Origin: Paratinospora sagittata
Lineage: Eukaryota; Streptophyta; Magnoliopsida; Ranunculales; Menispermaceae
Direction of reading: 5' to 3'
DNA length: 64,000 bases
NCBI GenBank assembly: GCA_035771175.1
Contig: CM069603.1
Span: 14,484,286-14,548,285, forward strand
Part shown: piece by piece, positions 10,414 to 22,296 of the stretch
How positions within the stretch are numbered: the first letter of the stretch is position 1
How the letters are laid out: the number at the start of each line of letters is the position of its first letter
The notes under the pieces: generated by a model
Databases searched by the model: none
What the model was told of the DNA's origin: nothing
What the model saw: the letters and a program-made list of their open reading frames with translations, nothing else
Translations under genes and position numbers: made by a program

Positions 10414-11549
10414 ATGGCAATGTCTAGAAGTTCTATCATGGAAATAGGTCAATCCCTAAACAGACTACTCGTATTCAATAGAGAATGTTTTGATGATTGG
10501 ATGAAAAGGATGAAGTCTTTTATTCGATCTAAATACATCAGTCTATGGGAAATGGTTACACCATGCCCAACAAGCCTATTGAGCTATAGACAGACAAGGA
10601 GAGACTCAGTGATAGATACAACTCTCAAGCTGTCTATGTGTTGTATTGATGTTTACCCGAAGAAGAAGTAGAAAGGGTAGTTCATCTTGAAAGTGCTAAA
10701 GAGATTTAGGAAAATCTCAAATCAATTCATGGTGAAAAGATAATGAATCAAGATGAAAAGCGTAAGGAATATGAAAGGTTATTTGATAGCTTTAAAGTAT
10801 TTGAGAATGAATCTCTAGTTACAGCCTGTTGTAGGTACCAAACCATCCTTGATGGAATGAAATAACATAATCAGGAAATACCTATAGGAATAGCCTTAGT
10901 GTGTTTCTGCGATAAGCTTCTAAGGAAATGGATTGATGAGCTAATCACCATTGCTGAAACACTTGATCCATAGGAAATCACTCTAAAAGAGTTATGTGAT
11001 TTATTGAAATCCATGGAAGGAAAGGAGGAAACTAGTCAGGTTAATGCCTTAGAGGAATCACTCACAAACTTCAGATTTCTAGAATCTGAGTCAGTTCATG
11101 ATGGCATACAAAGATTTCAACGATTATGTCATTAATTTGAAAGGTTTGGGAAACTAATCTCTCACTCTACTTTTGTACAACACTTTCTTAATGGTTTTCC
11201 TGAAAAATGAAAATACAAAGTAGAATTTCTAAAAGAGTTTTTGAATCCATTTGAAATCAGTTTTCAAGAAATTGATTATATTTTGAGTGGATTAGAAACA
11301 ACATCTGAGAGAGATGACATGCTTGTAAATGTGCCAAGTAGAAACATAAGTGAGATTGCTAATGAGGAAAATCCAAGGATGATAAGTCAACAATCTTCAA
11401 CAAGCACAGCAAGAACACTTGTACAAAATGAAAGATCATTTGATGAAATGCCAAGAAGGAAGTCAACATGGAGAATGAACATCATGAAATATCTCAGTTT
11501 CTTCAACAAAAGGAAAAGTGCACATATCGAAGACTTTGCAGTACCTTGA
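10414..11549 (+). pseudogene. gag (UBN2-type copia) of E3
   Basis: The ATG at 10414 opens a frame matching the N-terminal copia gag pattern: NRECFDDWMKRMKSFI and SLWEMV. A frameshift or stop near 10670 moves the frame to EVERVVHLESAKEI, NLKSIHGEKIM and KEYERLFDSFKVFENESL, the UBN2-like core. Stops lie near 10711, 10862 and 10971. The last open piece is 11241-11549. No CCHC zinc knuckle is seen. Gag would package element RNA. Protease and pol, which should follow, are missing. Confidence 0.75.
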
Positions 11550-12345
11550 GGTAAAAATCAAAAAATTTGTGCAAAGGTATAAAAGTTATTCTATCACTGC
11601 TATGTATATTTGAATACATTTATCAGTGATTATTGAAATTAAATGATTATTTTTAATCATGTATTGCTTCTAATGATCGAATATTTTGTTCACATGATTA
11701 ATTTATTAATGATTGATCTATGAAATTTAATTATTAATATTGATTATTTGTCTATGAGAATCTTTAAGAATGATTAATTGCATTTGATTAAAATCAGTGC
11801 ATATGTGTCTATGAGGACTCTAATAGCGTTTCAGGACGCTACTACTGCACTTGAGCAGGACGTTCATTGCACAAGAAGGACGCTACTACTACATCTGAGC
11901 AGGACGCTCAATGCACTAGCAGGACGCTCAAAACATATAAGAACGCTAATACGCCCAAAGGTTTAAATGTTTGAGGATGCTCGTCGCAGGGAGAACGTTG
12001 ATCGGTTGGTGTCTTAAATTCACTAGAACGCTAATAGTCATTAGGTAGTGGCACGTGTGTGTGTCAGGAGCACACTTATTGATTAGGGTATGGTATAAAT
12101 CCAAACTTGGGGTGACTTGGTCGTCACTTTCACGTCTTGATGCCCTAGGACGCTCATTCTGAAACATACACGGAACCCGTTCCAGAACCATTGCTACTTC
12201 TACTATCAACCGATTTTTTCGTGTCAGTTCTTCAAATCTTTAGGTAAAAATTTGACCTTTGTCTGATTTTGAATCTTTTGATCCTTATTTCACCGGTTTT
12301 TCACCGAGACATTTCAATTTTCTACCGCTGTCATTTATTCTATCA
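11550..12345 (+). promoter_or_regulatory. Promoter-like block between gag and ORF2 of E3
   Basis: 11550-11777 is AT-rich with nothing recognised. At 11818-12160 the motif AGGACGCT recurs at least six times (near 11832, 11878, 11901, 11922 and 12149, plus variants), as in the LTR U3 array. TATAAAT is at 12094-12100, and the start codon of the next ORF is about 250 bp further at 12346. This matches the LTR order of array, TATA, leader. I infer an internal promoter or an old LTR remnant that now sits ahead of ORF2; the sequence cannot decide between them. Confidence 0.4.
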
Positions 12346-15300
12346 ATGGCTCCCAAGTCAAAGAAGTTTCGCACTTTCTCAACCAGAAAGAGAGCTTCAT
12401 CACCCTCACCACCTCCACCTAGGAGAATGAGACAAAAAACTGAACCAACCCAAGCTGAAGCAGCTGAGTCACCCATCGCCTTTGTACCCATACTTCCAGT
12501 ATAAACCTTAATCAAAGTTCCACACCCATCTCCTTCAACCCAGAAATCCAAAAAGGGAGATAAAGCTGAAAAGTTTGCTAACCGTGTTGTGATTGATTGC
12601 TTTGTTGATTTTGAGTTCTTTACCAGTTCACACCTAGATATTTTATCCCTATTAAAGTTCCAAGGCTGGACCAAACTACTTACCTACCATTCTAAATGAT
12701 ATCCCAGTCTTGTCAGTCAATTCTATCAAAATCTTGAAGAGAAACCCAGATCAGGACTTGTAAGACAGTCCAAAGTCAAAGGAAAATCTATAGAGATCTC
12801 TCCTAAATTCTTTTCAGAAACCTACTCACTGCCCAGTGATGAGAGTGCTCACATTCTTTCTTTTACAAAAGGAAAATTCCATTACCTAGGCTATGACAGC
12901 CTTTCTACCCTGAATTTAATATCCAGGAAGAAAGACCATGTGAGTGTTGATAAGAAACTCACTAATCAATCCTTTGAACTCATTCCCAGACTAATTCACA
13001 ACATCATTACCCATATCATTCAGCCCAAGTCAGACAGTAGGGGCAATGTGAATGAACTTGACTTGTTCCTGGTATGGTGCATTCTAGAGAAGAAGAAAAT
13101 TAATCTCGACCACATTCTCATACATGTCGTGGACACTGTGATCAGTAGAAGAGGAGGTCTTCCATTTGGAATGTACCTCACCACACTGTTTGAAGATAGT
13201 GGAGTTAATTTCAATGGTGAAGAAGTTAAGGAGACCAGTAGATATCACTGCATTGGTCAAAAACAACTGTGAAATTAATGAGATACGTTTATGTTCCTAC
13301 ATTGGAGAAATGGTTTCCAATGTCAGAAATTCCACAAGAAGGAGAATCCAATGGAAAATGAGATGCTTAGACTAATGCAAGAGCAGAAGTTGTTCCTGAA
13401 ATAGAATAGGAAGTTGTTCAATTTTTCAATGATCAGGCTGATCAGGCTTTGGAAGAGCAAGTTGATCCTATCATTGAAACTGAACATGTTGCAACTCAAG
13501 TTGAGCATGTTGAACCAATTGTTGAAGAAGTTCAAGAAGAATGTATGGCTGAGGCTCCAACAGTTAATATTCGGACTGAGGCTCAGGTTGAACAAAACAT
13601 GGAAGGGGCTTATATAGAGAAAGTTGTTCAAACTGTCCAAGAATGTCAAGATGAGCAGACCAATAAGGCTGAAGATGATGTCATGCAGGAAGTTCACCAA
13701 ATTGCTCAGGCTATTGATGCATAACAACAACCTTCACGAGAGGCTGCTGAAGCAATCATGGAAGACATCATTGTTGAAACTGCTTAGGGAAGAGTCGGCA
13801 TTGACTCAGAGATGACTATTTCTAATCCACCATCTCCTGTGGATATTCCTTTATCAGAGGAACCTCATGATCTCAGAAAAGGAGGATATGTTGACAATGA
13901 GATTCAAGAAGAAGAAGAATCTCATATTTATGGCTTGATATCTACTGAGGAAAAGGGTTATGAACTTGTTATCATACCCTACAGTGGAGTTGAGATAAGA
14001 ATGGATGCTGACAAAGAAATTCAGAGTGAATAATATCATGAGGCTGCTGCTAATCTTCAAGAAAAGGAATGTGAAGTGGAAGATACTCCGGAGGAGAGTT
14101 CCTCTTCACATGATCAATCTGATCACCATTTACCATCATATCCTTCTTCCGGCATACCTGCCGATTATTTCTTCAAAGAGGAAGATTTTGTAAGGAAATT
14201 CTGAAAAAATCAGATTTTTGTTATGTCTCAGCTCATGAACAAGTTGGAACAAAATTAGTTGCAGCAAAAGAATGAGACATTAACATAAATTAGGAATTCT
14301 CTGAAGATTCAGGAAAATGAAGAGATTAAGGAGATTAAAGAATACGCCGCTCACTTGATCCAAGCAACAAAAATGCTAGGAAAAGTGACATAGCAAATGG
14401 ATAGTCAGTTGGGTGTTATGCAATCTCTACCATCATCAAGTTTCACTTCCTCACCTACTAATGGTCTGATGAAAGATATTCAAGAAAGTTTGCAACAGAT
14501 CAAGGCATTCATGAAGGCCTTTGTTGCTTCTATTCAAACAAGACCACGATCTGTTCAAATCCAAACCAGTTCACTGTCATCTCATGCCCAAAGTCAAGCC
14601 CCATTAAGCCAACAAGGAGTAAGACCACCAAGATCTGCTCAAAGTGATTCAAGTACAGAAATTCTGAAGAAGATTTCTAAGGATATTCAGAATTTAAAGA
14701 GCAAGGTTGTTGAGTCATTGCAGGATACATTTAGCACAGATGATTTGCAATCAATCTTGGATGTTATCTTGGACCAAGCATCTAACAAAATAGATCTTGG
14801 TCCAGTGCTGAAGGCAATTTCAAGTTTGAAGGACAGTGTACACACTACTGGGCCAGCACCATCTAAAGATAGCAGACTGACCAAGATTCTAGACTTGGTC
14901 AGTCGAGCTTATGAGAAGATGTCCACAATAGAAAATAGGATGTCATTCCTTGCCAGTTCAATAATGGATCTGCATACACTGTTACAACTGCTGCAGATCG
15001 TGTTGAAGGTGTTGCAGGCTTCTTTGAAGACCGTTTCAAGGAAATGAACAGTCTATTACACTCAACTGTTTAGTACATTGCCTTGTGCATGAAACATTTT
15101 GGCATGTTTTTTCATCTGTTGGAGAAAAAGGGTGTAAATGTTCCACCTGCACCAAAAGCTCCAGCATTTACAAGGCCACAAAGACCGAAGGAGTTTGATA
15201 CACTTCTTGGTATTCTAGAGTATGAAGATGAAGAGGAGTCAAATGAAGAGCCTCTACATAAAGTCTCAAGAAGTGTGTCTCCACCTCCCAGTGTTGCATC

Positions 15301-15733
15301 AGAACATTTTCCCGATCCAAAATGCAAGCACCCAGTCAGGTCAGAATTTGAAGGTCATACCATCTCACCTGAATTTGCTAGAGGTCTTACTAAAAGAAAG
15401 AAAGGATTCAAACCTGGTCCACCTCTAAATCCATTTAGATTTAGTGTTTCCAAGCAAGGTCACGAAAAAATTGTCAAGAAGTCCAAGCAAACTATTGTCG
15501 TTGAAAAGTTTCTTAAGAGCTTATCCAAAGAGAAAGACAGTTCCAGTGGTTCCAAGACACCACGAGCACCAAGGAAACCCAAAGATGACTCAAAAGAAAA
15601 GGACGCAGTTCAAGTGGATCGAAGAAGAATGAGGAGGATGATAGAAAGAGAAAAGGCAAGGGTCCCAGTTCGAGCTAAGCCTACCCACTTTTTGATATTT
15701 TCAAAAAGGCGAGGAGAAAATGTAGCACATTAG
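12346..15733 (+). pseudogene. ORF2 of E3: plant-transposon accessory ('env-like') protein
   Basis: The ATG at 12346 gives MAPKSKKFRTFSTRKRASS, a basic Ser/Pro-rich start typical of plant retroelement 'env-like/putative plant transposon' ORFs. The conserved core follows with stops: GWTKLL, LVSQFYQNL (near 12720), then IPRLIHNIITHIIQPKS, LDLFLVWCILEKKKINLDH and GGLPFGMYLTTLFEDSGV (12970-13215). After that come a Glu/Gln/Val-rich acidic region (13390-14033), a Ser/Gln-rich coiled region (14397-15047) and a basic C-terminus (15083-15733). Stops occur near 12502, 12695, 13270, 13723 and 14031. No signal peptide or clear membrane segment is seen, so 'envelope' is not supported. Function unknown. 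Confidence 0.65.
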
Positions 15734-16033
15734 GCTAAGTCAGCTTAAGTGGGAAGCTATAAGATAGGAGAGTTTATCTTACACTATAATGTACTGAATT
15801 ATATTATACTTGTATATGTTTTGTTTGATCAGAATTTGATGTTGTGACCATACTCTTCTGACATTTTACTCATAAATGAATGTAAATTGATCTGTTTGTT
15901 CTTAATCTGATATGTGTTTTGCATTGAGCATTAAATGAATGCAGTCATCTGTACCATGCTAATGTGAATTGAATCTATATGTCACTTAGCCTAATGATAT
16001 TTGAGTATTTGAAATCATCAAAAAATGGGAGAT
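15734..16033 (+). other. 3' non-coding region and polypurine tract of E3
   Basis: About 300 bp without coding potential. It ends in AAAAAATGGGAGAT (16020-16033) immediately before the 3' LTR, a good polypurine tract for plus-strand priming. Confidence 0.7.
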
Positions 16034-16187
16034 TGTTATCTTAAGGAACCCCAAGATGAGAATGTTTTGATGATTCCAAACTACTCATGTTTGTGTATCT
16101 AATGATCTTGTTAAGTGTTTCAGAATTATCAAGAATCAAGATCAAAGAGACGAGCTTACAAGTCCATTGAATGTCAATGATCAAAGT
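16034..16187 (+). repeat. 3' LTR of E3, first segment
   Basis: Repeats 8467-8620 almost exactly, starting TGTTATCTTAAGG. It stops at ATCAAAGT, where solo LTR E4 is inserted, and continues at 33329. Confidence 0.9.
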
Positions 16188-16400
16188 TGTTGGCCCAGAT
16201 GTATCCGAGAGGGGGGTGAATTGGACACTTAGCAGATTTTAACCTTTCTTTAAAATGTATGAAATAATGAAAGCAGATTAAACAAGTATGGTAAATCAAG
16301 CATGAAAACAATAAGGCACACAAGATTTAGAATGGTTCGGCCTCGCTTACATCCACTACCAAACCTCCTCAATTAGGATTTGTCCAAACTCCACTAAGGA

Positions 16401-16539
16401 TCTTCTTACTGGTGAAGACCAAACCGTTACACCTTCTCAACTTACGGGCTTGAAAATAACCGTTTCTCAACTTCCGGGTATGAGAATAACCATTACAACT
16501 TGAGCAACACTTGCTCAAAACCAGTGACTATCCAGTCAC
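16401..16539 (-). repeat. Hairpin array in solo LTR E4
   Basis: Perfect short inverted repeats follow one another: TCTTC/GAAGA (16401-16418), TTCTCA/TGAGAA (16464-16486), TTGAGCA/TGCTCAA around ACACT (16500-16518) and GTGACT/AGTCAC around ATCC (16524-16539). The position corresponds to the hairpin array of the E3 LTR. The stem sequences differ from each other but each is fully complementary. Confidence 0.65.
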
Positions 16540-18110
16540 AAAACCAAGTTACAAGATGAGATATGATTCCCTTTACTTAGAATCAAAGTGATACTAACAA
16601 AACTTTAGATTGAACCTTCTATTACCACAGATTCAACAAAGTATGTATAATAAAGTTTTGCTAAAAACTAGTTCAAAAAGCTTTCGTCTTCTTCAATGGA
16701 TTTTTGAAAAGACATAGATGAAAATCAACTAATCTAGAAAACTTAATGTATTTCAAAAAGATCGAGAGTTTAAAGCAATAAGTAGAAGATTAACTTCCAA
16801 AAGCTTTGCACAAGTGAAAACTATTAAACGTTTTGAATGATTTTCAGTTTTCGTATTTGATAGATCGATCGATGTTTTTGATCTGCTCCAACGCAGCATA
16901 TATATAGAAACAACAGTGGTGCAATAAACTTGAAGATTTTGGTGCACAAAGTTATTTCAAAAACAACGAACACATTCTTTCCCAAAACGGATTTGATTCA
17001 GTCTGTGCAATTACGGCAACAACACCTAAATCTTCTGATTATTCATGAGAATGAAATGTTCTGATAAAGTATTTGAACATTTTGAAAAAGATTCAAAAGT
17101 TCTTAAAAGTTTTGCTCACTTCTGAAAAATTTTCTTTGAAAATGTGCAGGTGTCAGCTTTTGTGACAATGTTGAATTAGCGTCCTGACGCCTAATCTTAG
17201 CTTTTTCGTTTTATTTCTTGAGGGCGCTTATGAATCATAAGCATCCTGCTAAACTAAAAAGTGAGGGCGCTACAAGAATCTAAGCGTCCTGACTTACATA
17301 ACGATTAAAGATGACAAAAGTTGTGAGGGAACTAATCAAAAGTTAGTGTCCTGACACGTTTAAAAACAAGTAAAGCATAAGGGTGCTATAAAGGTTATGA
17401 GCGTCCTGATGTTTTTAAACGTGTTTAAATTCGTAAAACGATAAGTATACTAAAGAATGATCAGTGTCCTGAGAGTTACTAAGTTGGTTCTTAAGTGAGG
17501 GCGCTCCTGTTGATGTAACTACTCACACCTAGTTTTGTTTTTATGATTGCAAACAACATACCTTTGTTATCTAATTTCTTTGACGTAATTGCTTCAGTGC
17601 TAACTAGATATACCTAATGGATTCAACTGCAATGTCAAAGCATGTGGAAGGAGCGGTACTTCAAGAAGATTCAAGAGCTTCACGGTTGTATCACTTTACT
17701 AGAATCTTAGTGTTGTAGAGTAACAGTTACTTGTTCCAACCACACATGATTTGCAATTTTTTAAAATTATTCATATAGTTTATTATTATCATGCATGCAC
17801 ATAGTTTAGTTTGATAATTATGCTAGTACTTAGTCATAATTGTTTATTATACATATTTTGATCAATGTTTAACATGCATTCATCTTGTCAACTTTGCATG
17901 GTTTTAACGTCTCACCTGTTTTGTACTTATTGCTTTTATCTTTGCTTTAATCGATTGAATTGCTCATGTTTTAACTATGTTAATTATACCTTAATGATGT
18001 CAAAAATGTTTTTAAAATGCCAGTCTATGTTCTTAACAATGTCCTAAACCTAAAATGATAAAAAAATCAAGTCTCTTTCACTTGTCAGCGAATGAACGAG
18101 CTCATATAGT

Positions 18111-18477
18111 GAGGAACGCACTCCTAAGCTTTTTTCCCAAGACTCAGTGATTTTTTTATCAGGGTTAACGAACGCCCTCCTTGTAAGAGGATCGCGCTCC
18201 TGTGGCATTTCCTGAGGCTCGAATTTTTTCTAATCAGAGAAAAGGAAAACGTTCCTCAAAGGAGGAATGTGCTCCTGTTGCCAAGGGCAAAATGGGAACA
18301 ACTTTAAGAATCAGTGGTTCTTGTTGAAGGAACCCATTCCTATGCCCAACGGACATATTGAGGAACACGCTCCTTAATTAGAGGGAAATCTGGAATGCTT
18401 CATATTTTAAACCAGGAACGCGCTCCTGTGTTAAGGAACGCGTTCTTGTGCCTTGGTGTGGTGTTCATCTATAAATA
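18111..18477 (+). promoter_or_regulatory. Array of GGAACGCGCTCC palindromes plus TATA in E5
   Basis: About nine copies of AGGAACGCGCTCCT-type sites occur, including GAGGAACGCACTCC (18111), AGGATCGCGCTCC (18188), GAGGAACACGCTCC (18360) and AGGAACGCGCTCC (18414). The last, AAGGAACGCGTTCTT (18433), is followed by TATAAATA at 18470-18477. Most sites are near-palindromic. I infer a U3 regulatory array. Confidence 0.6.
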
Positions 18478-18780
18478 CCATACTTTCTCATTTGAAGAGC
18501 AACTTTTTCAAAATCAAGAGAACTTGTGCGATTTTCTCTACATCATTTATACTTGTCCTAAACAAGTTCTTTAGCCATTTAATCCTTCATTCAAAGCAAA
18601 AGTTCACTACATTTGAGTTTTTGATTCAACCTTTTTAAGAGTTCTCCTTACCATTCCGAAATCTTTGAGAAACTAGAAAGGAGTTCTAGATTGTTTGATC
18701 AATGTGTTTTTAAGTGTTTTTCATCACATATTTGTTGATCTTGATCATCTTTGGAAGAGAAATCTCTCAACCACATACAC

Positions 18781-20794
18781 TGTAACGCCCCGTATGTATG
18801 AGTCAAACTTTAACGTTCACTTACGCGTATTGTCAGGCGTATTTATATGCATATACGTATGTACATGACCTTAGAATGATGAAAATACAAGTATGGTAGG
18901 GTTATTGATATACTAGGATCATAGTTGTGTCACTAAATGTCCAATACTTAGTAAAAATTTCAACTAGATTTCAAGGAACGCGCTTCTGTGGTGAATTCCC
19001 GAGAGCTCTGTTTTTCATACTTTCTCAAGGAACGCGCTCATTTTGGAGAAACGCGTTCCTTACTTAAAGGAATGCACTCCTCTTGGAAAAATAGAGAAAA
19101 AAATAAAATTTAATAATTTCTGGGCAAGGAAGGAACGCGCTCCTTAAAGAAGGATCGTGTTCCTTTATGTCACTGACAGTTTTTTTAATAGGTCGGTGTG
19201 GCGGTTTACAAGTGTCAAAACGCCAAAACTCCAATTTTATGGCTCATTTGCACCAAAATAAGCTGAAGAAAACAAAGAAAAGAGAGAGGAAGAAGGGAAA
19301 CTCAATCCAAGGTAAGAATCAATGATTTTTGGTTTAAAATTTTACATTCTTATTCCTCTTTCCAAGTTGTGCAGCATATATGAAATTGGTGTGATTCCAA
19401 TGGATAGATTGAGAGCTTGGGAAAGAAGGTTTGAGCTGAAAATTTGTTGAATTGCAAGGGAAATCATAGGTAAGTACTTTCTTGTTGCTTAGTGATTAAT
19501 TTGGTGGTTTAAATGTTAAATTTCCATGGTTGGAAATGAAGTTCCAGAATGGCTGGGTAAGGGATTTGTGAACCCATTTTCAATGTTGAATTGATATGTT
19601 CTGGTGTGTTTTATGAATGGAAGTTGATTGGGATGTATTGGCAATGTTGAATTACAGAAAAATTGAGAGATAATTGATGAAATTATGAATTGGACAGCAC
19701 ATCAATTGAGGTGCTTGTGTTGTTTCAATTGAGCAATTTTGGCTAAGTTTATGTGTGAAGGAAGTACATTGTGAGGATTTCTATAGTGATTTTATGTATG
19801 GCATTGTATTATATAAACTCTATTTTTATGAAATTAAAGCATATATGATTGTTACATTTTGCATTATTACTTGAATGCATTAAACTCTTTGATTTGAATA
19901 TGGAATATACTTAGATTTACTTGATGTAAGGAAAGTATAGGATTAATTCCAAATAGGGAAGTTGGTGGACTAGACCTCGGAATGATCGAGAGGATGGTTT
20001 GATAAGTTGAATTATCCTTATAAATGCATAATGGGGATATAGATTCGCTTACATTCCTGAGGGTGAGGATTTATCTTTATGCATTGTATGATATATATAG
20101 AGTGGCGAAAAATGTATTTGTATCATGTATTGATATTTACATGTGAATTGCATATTGAGTTTACAATAATGTTTACAATGTCATGTTTTCCTTATTGATG
20201 CATATATAATGTCATTACTAGATTATTCACTGAGCTTGTTGTTGCTCACCCCACTCCCTTTTTATCAGGTGCAGATTACAAGGGCAAGGGCAAGGCTCCA
20301 CGGAGCTGATTGAGCTTCTCTTTGTTATTGTGAGTATGTGTGTACAGGAAGTTGTTTTCGAGTCCTTTATTTTGAATATGTATATGTATATAACACTAGA
20401 CTATGTATGAAATGGTTAGTGGATAATATGTACATAGATATGATATATGAGAAATTGTAAGTGAGTTGTGAACTTGAATGTATAAATTATGTGATGAATA
20501 CTTGGGTATCATGGAATGGATTGATGTTGGGGTTATGTATATATGGAAATGATTTTGACAAATATACATGTTATGTGAGATCTTGATCTTAAATTATGTG
20601 TTTGGACTTGATGATGTGGACTATCAGGCATATGTGGAACCTCAGATTTATGGGGAGGTTCTGCCGAAATTTTCAATGAATTTTCAGTGCATTTCTTTCA
20701 GGAAGAGGCTGACAGAGTATTATATACGTCTAGGTATGGCGTATATGGTATTATGTGTCGGTCATGACGTCACCCTACGAAGGGGGTCGTGACA
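18781..20794 (+). mobile_element. E6: solo LTR of a gypsy family (2014 bp)
   Basis: Starts TGTAACGCCCCG and ends GGTCGTGACA. It is flanked by identical TACAC (18776-18780 and 20795-20799), and the E5 sequence continues across. TGTAACGCCCC is a common start of chromovirus LTRs. It carries six GGAACGCGCTCC-like sites at 18972-19165. It has no internal region, so unequal recombination between two LTRs has removed it. The small frame at 20568-20792 is LTR sequence, not a gene. Confidence 0.93.
18972..19165 (+). promoter_or_regulatory. GGAACGCGCTCC array in E6
   Basis: Six sites: AAGGAACGCGCTTC (18973), AAGGAACGCGCTCA (19027), GAGAAACGCGTTCC (19046), AAGGAATGCACTCC (19067), AAGGAACGCGCTCC (19130) and AAGGATCGTGTTCC (19150). 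The motif is the same as in E5, although E6 is a different LTR family. No clear TATA box follows within 100 bp. Confidence 0.5.
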
Positions 20795-21369
20795 TACACC
20801 TTGGAGAATCGACAAACTTCATTTTCCCTAAGTTGGGTAACTTTTCTTTTTCGATTATAATGCTTGTGACTTGAGTAGAAACGATTTTTATTGCTTGTTT
20901 TAACGTATTATCAAATTTGTTTTCTCTATTGTGTGAAACCATACTTGCTTTCATCTTATCTTATCTTGATAGTGGTTTCATGTGGTTTGATTAACATCGA
21001 TTCTTGTGCTTAATGCATATATTGTTGGAATCGATTGTTTTGATCATAACTTGTGTATATTGATTCACATGCTTGAACATTGATTATTTTGAATGAATAA
21101 GTTTTGGTCAATAACTTGCATATTGATTCTTGTGCCTCATTAATCATATTTAGAATCAATATTTGGAAACGCATGTATGCATACGATTCTTGAACTTGCA
21201 TAAAATATTTTGAATCAGTTGCATGTATTTTTGAGAAACTATTTCAACATTGCAATTCATTTAGAATCATAGTGGTTGGAATAATGATTGTTGACTCAAT
21301 CAAGATTGTAAGCTTAAATTGTTGAGAGTGTTATTCACTTCTCTATATCTTTGTAATATTGATGTATCG

Positions 21370-21610
21370 TTGACTTGGTTAAGTCAATTGGAACTATAAC
21401 TTATTTGTACGGCACGTAACCACGCCCGTAAGTTGGTTGCAAGTTGTGGCTTACTAGCCAAGCCCTGGTGTAAGCTAGATTGTGGCTTTCTAACCAAGCC
21501 CTTGTGTAGGTTAGCATTGTAGTGACCTTCTAACCAGACCCTAGTGTTGGTTAGTGTAAACGACTTCTAATCTGCCAGTAAGTGATTAGCCAATAGTGGA
21601 TTGGGAAATC
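21370..21610 (+). repeat. Hairpin array in R/U5 of E5
   Basis: Successive hairpins: TTGACTT/AAGTCAA around GGTT (21370-21387), CTAGC/GCTAG (21454-21478), CTAACC/GGTTAG (21490-21514), CTAACC/GGTTAG (21530-21554) and CTAATC/GATTAG (21567-21589). Loops share the pattern (A)AGCCCTxGTGTA. It occupies the same place before the LTR end as the arrays in E3 and E4. Confidence 0.65.
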
Positions 21611-22296
21611 CTGATCGGTGTGATTGGGTAGTGGACGTAGGTTCAAGGGGAACCGAACCACTCTAAATTCTGTGTCCATTTATTTTCCTGCATTTGATAT
21701 TTGAATTATCATTGACTGTGCATATTATTTGTTTAATTAAAATATTATAAAGGTAACACAAAAATCTACAAAGTTCAATTCACCCCGCTTCTTAGACGGT
21801 TATACTGGGCCAACAGTTCCTTTTAGAGTAAGCATCCTTAAAGTTTTTCAACTTATAACTGTTACCATCCTGACAAGTTCAATGGTTGACTCACTGAGGG
21901 CCCTACTGATGAAGTAAGTGTCCTGATGGATATTAACGTTTCAACCTTGAACTCTATCAGCGTCCTAATGTTTCATCAGCGTCCTGACATACCAAGTCCA
22001 AGAGGAAGCTGCAAAGACATTAGCGTCCTGATGGACACTAAAAAAATATTTGGTTTTCCATTTAAAACTTGATAAACACTATTAAAGTCTTGGTACTTTC
22101 AGATCAAATCAAACATAGAAAACTCAATGTAAATTATCAAAACACAACTCCACTAAATCAGGCAATCATGCATATTGTTGAATCATATGATAATAGATGT
22201 TCTACAACCTAAACACACTCTACTCCTATGAAATATATCTTCAAACGATCATGGCCTTCTTGATAGAGCTTGATAGCACTTTCACCATGCATTATT

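Larger units (their letters stand above)
17508..21815 (+). mobile_element. E5: solo LTR (copia-like), interrupted by E6
   Basis: Bounded by TGTTGATGTAAC and GGGCCAACA. Flanks are GCTCC (17503-17507) and GTTCC (21816-21820), a 4/5 target duplication. Without E6 it is about 2.29 kb. It carries a palindrome array (18111-18440), TATAAATA (18470-18477) and a hairpin array (21370-21610). The last 200 bp resemble the end of the E3 LTR (GTAGTGGACGTAGG, CCGAACCACTCTAAAT), so it is a related but distinct family. Confidence 0.85.

Noticed and set aside
12346..15733. ORF2 of E3 as a true envelope gene
   Set aside because: No signal peptide, fusion peptide or transmembrane segment is visible; the match is to the plant-transposon accessory family only.
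18111..18477. Regularly repeated short motif could suggest a CRISPR-like array
   Set aside because: Spacing is irregular, repeats are degenerate palindromes, and the DNA is plant LTR sequence upstream of a TATA box.
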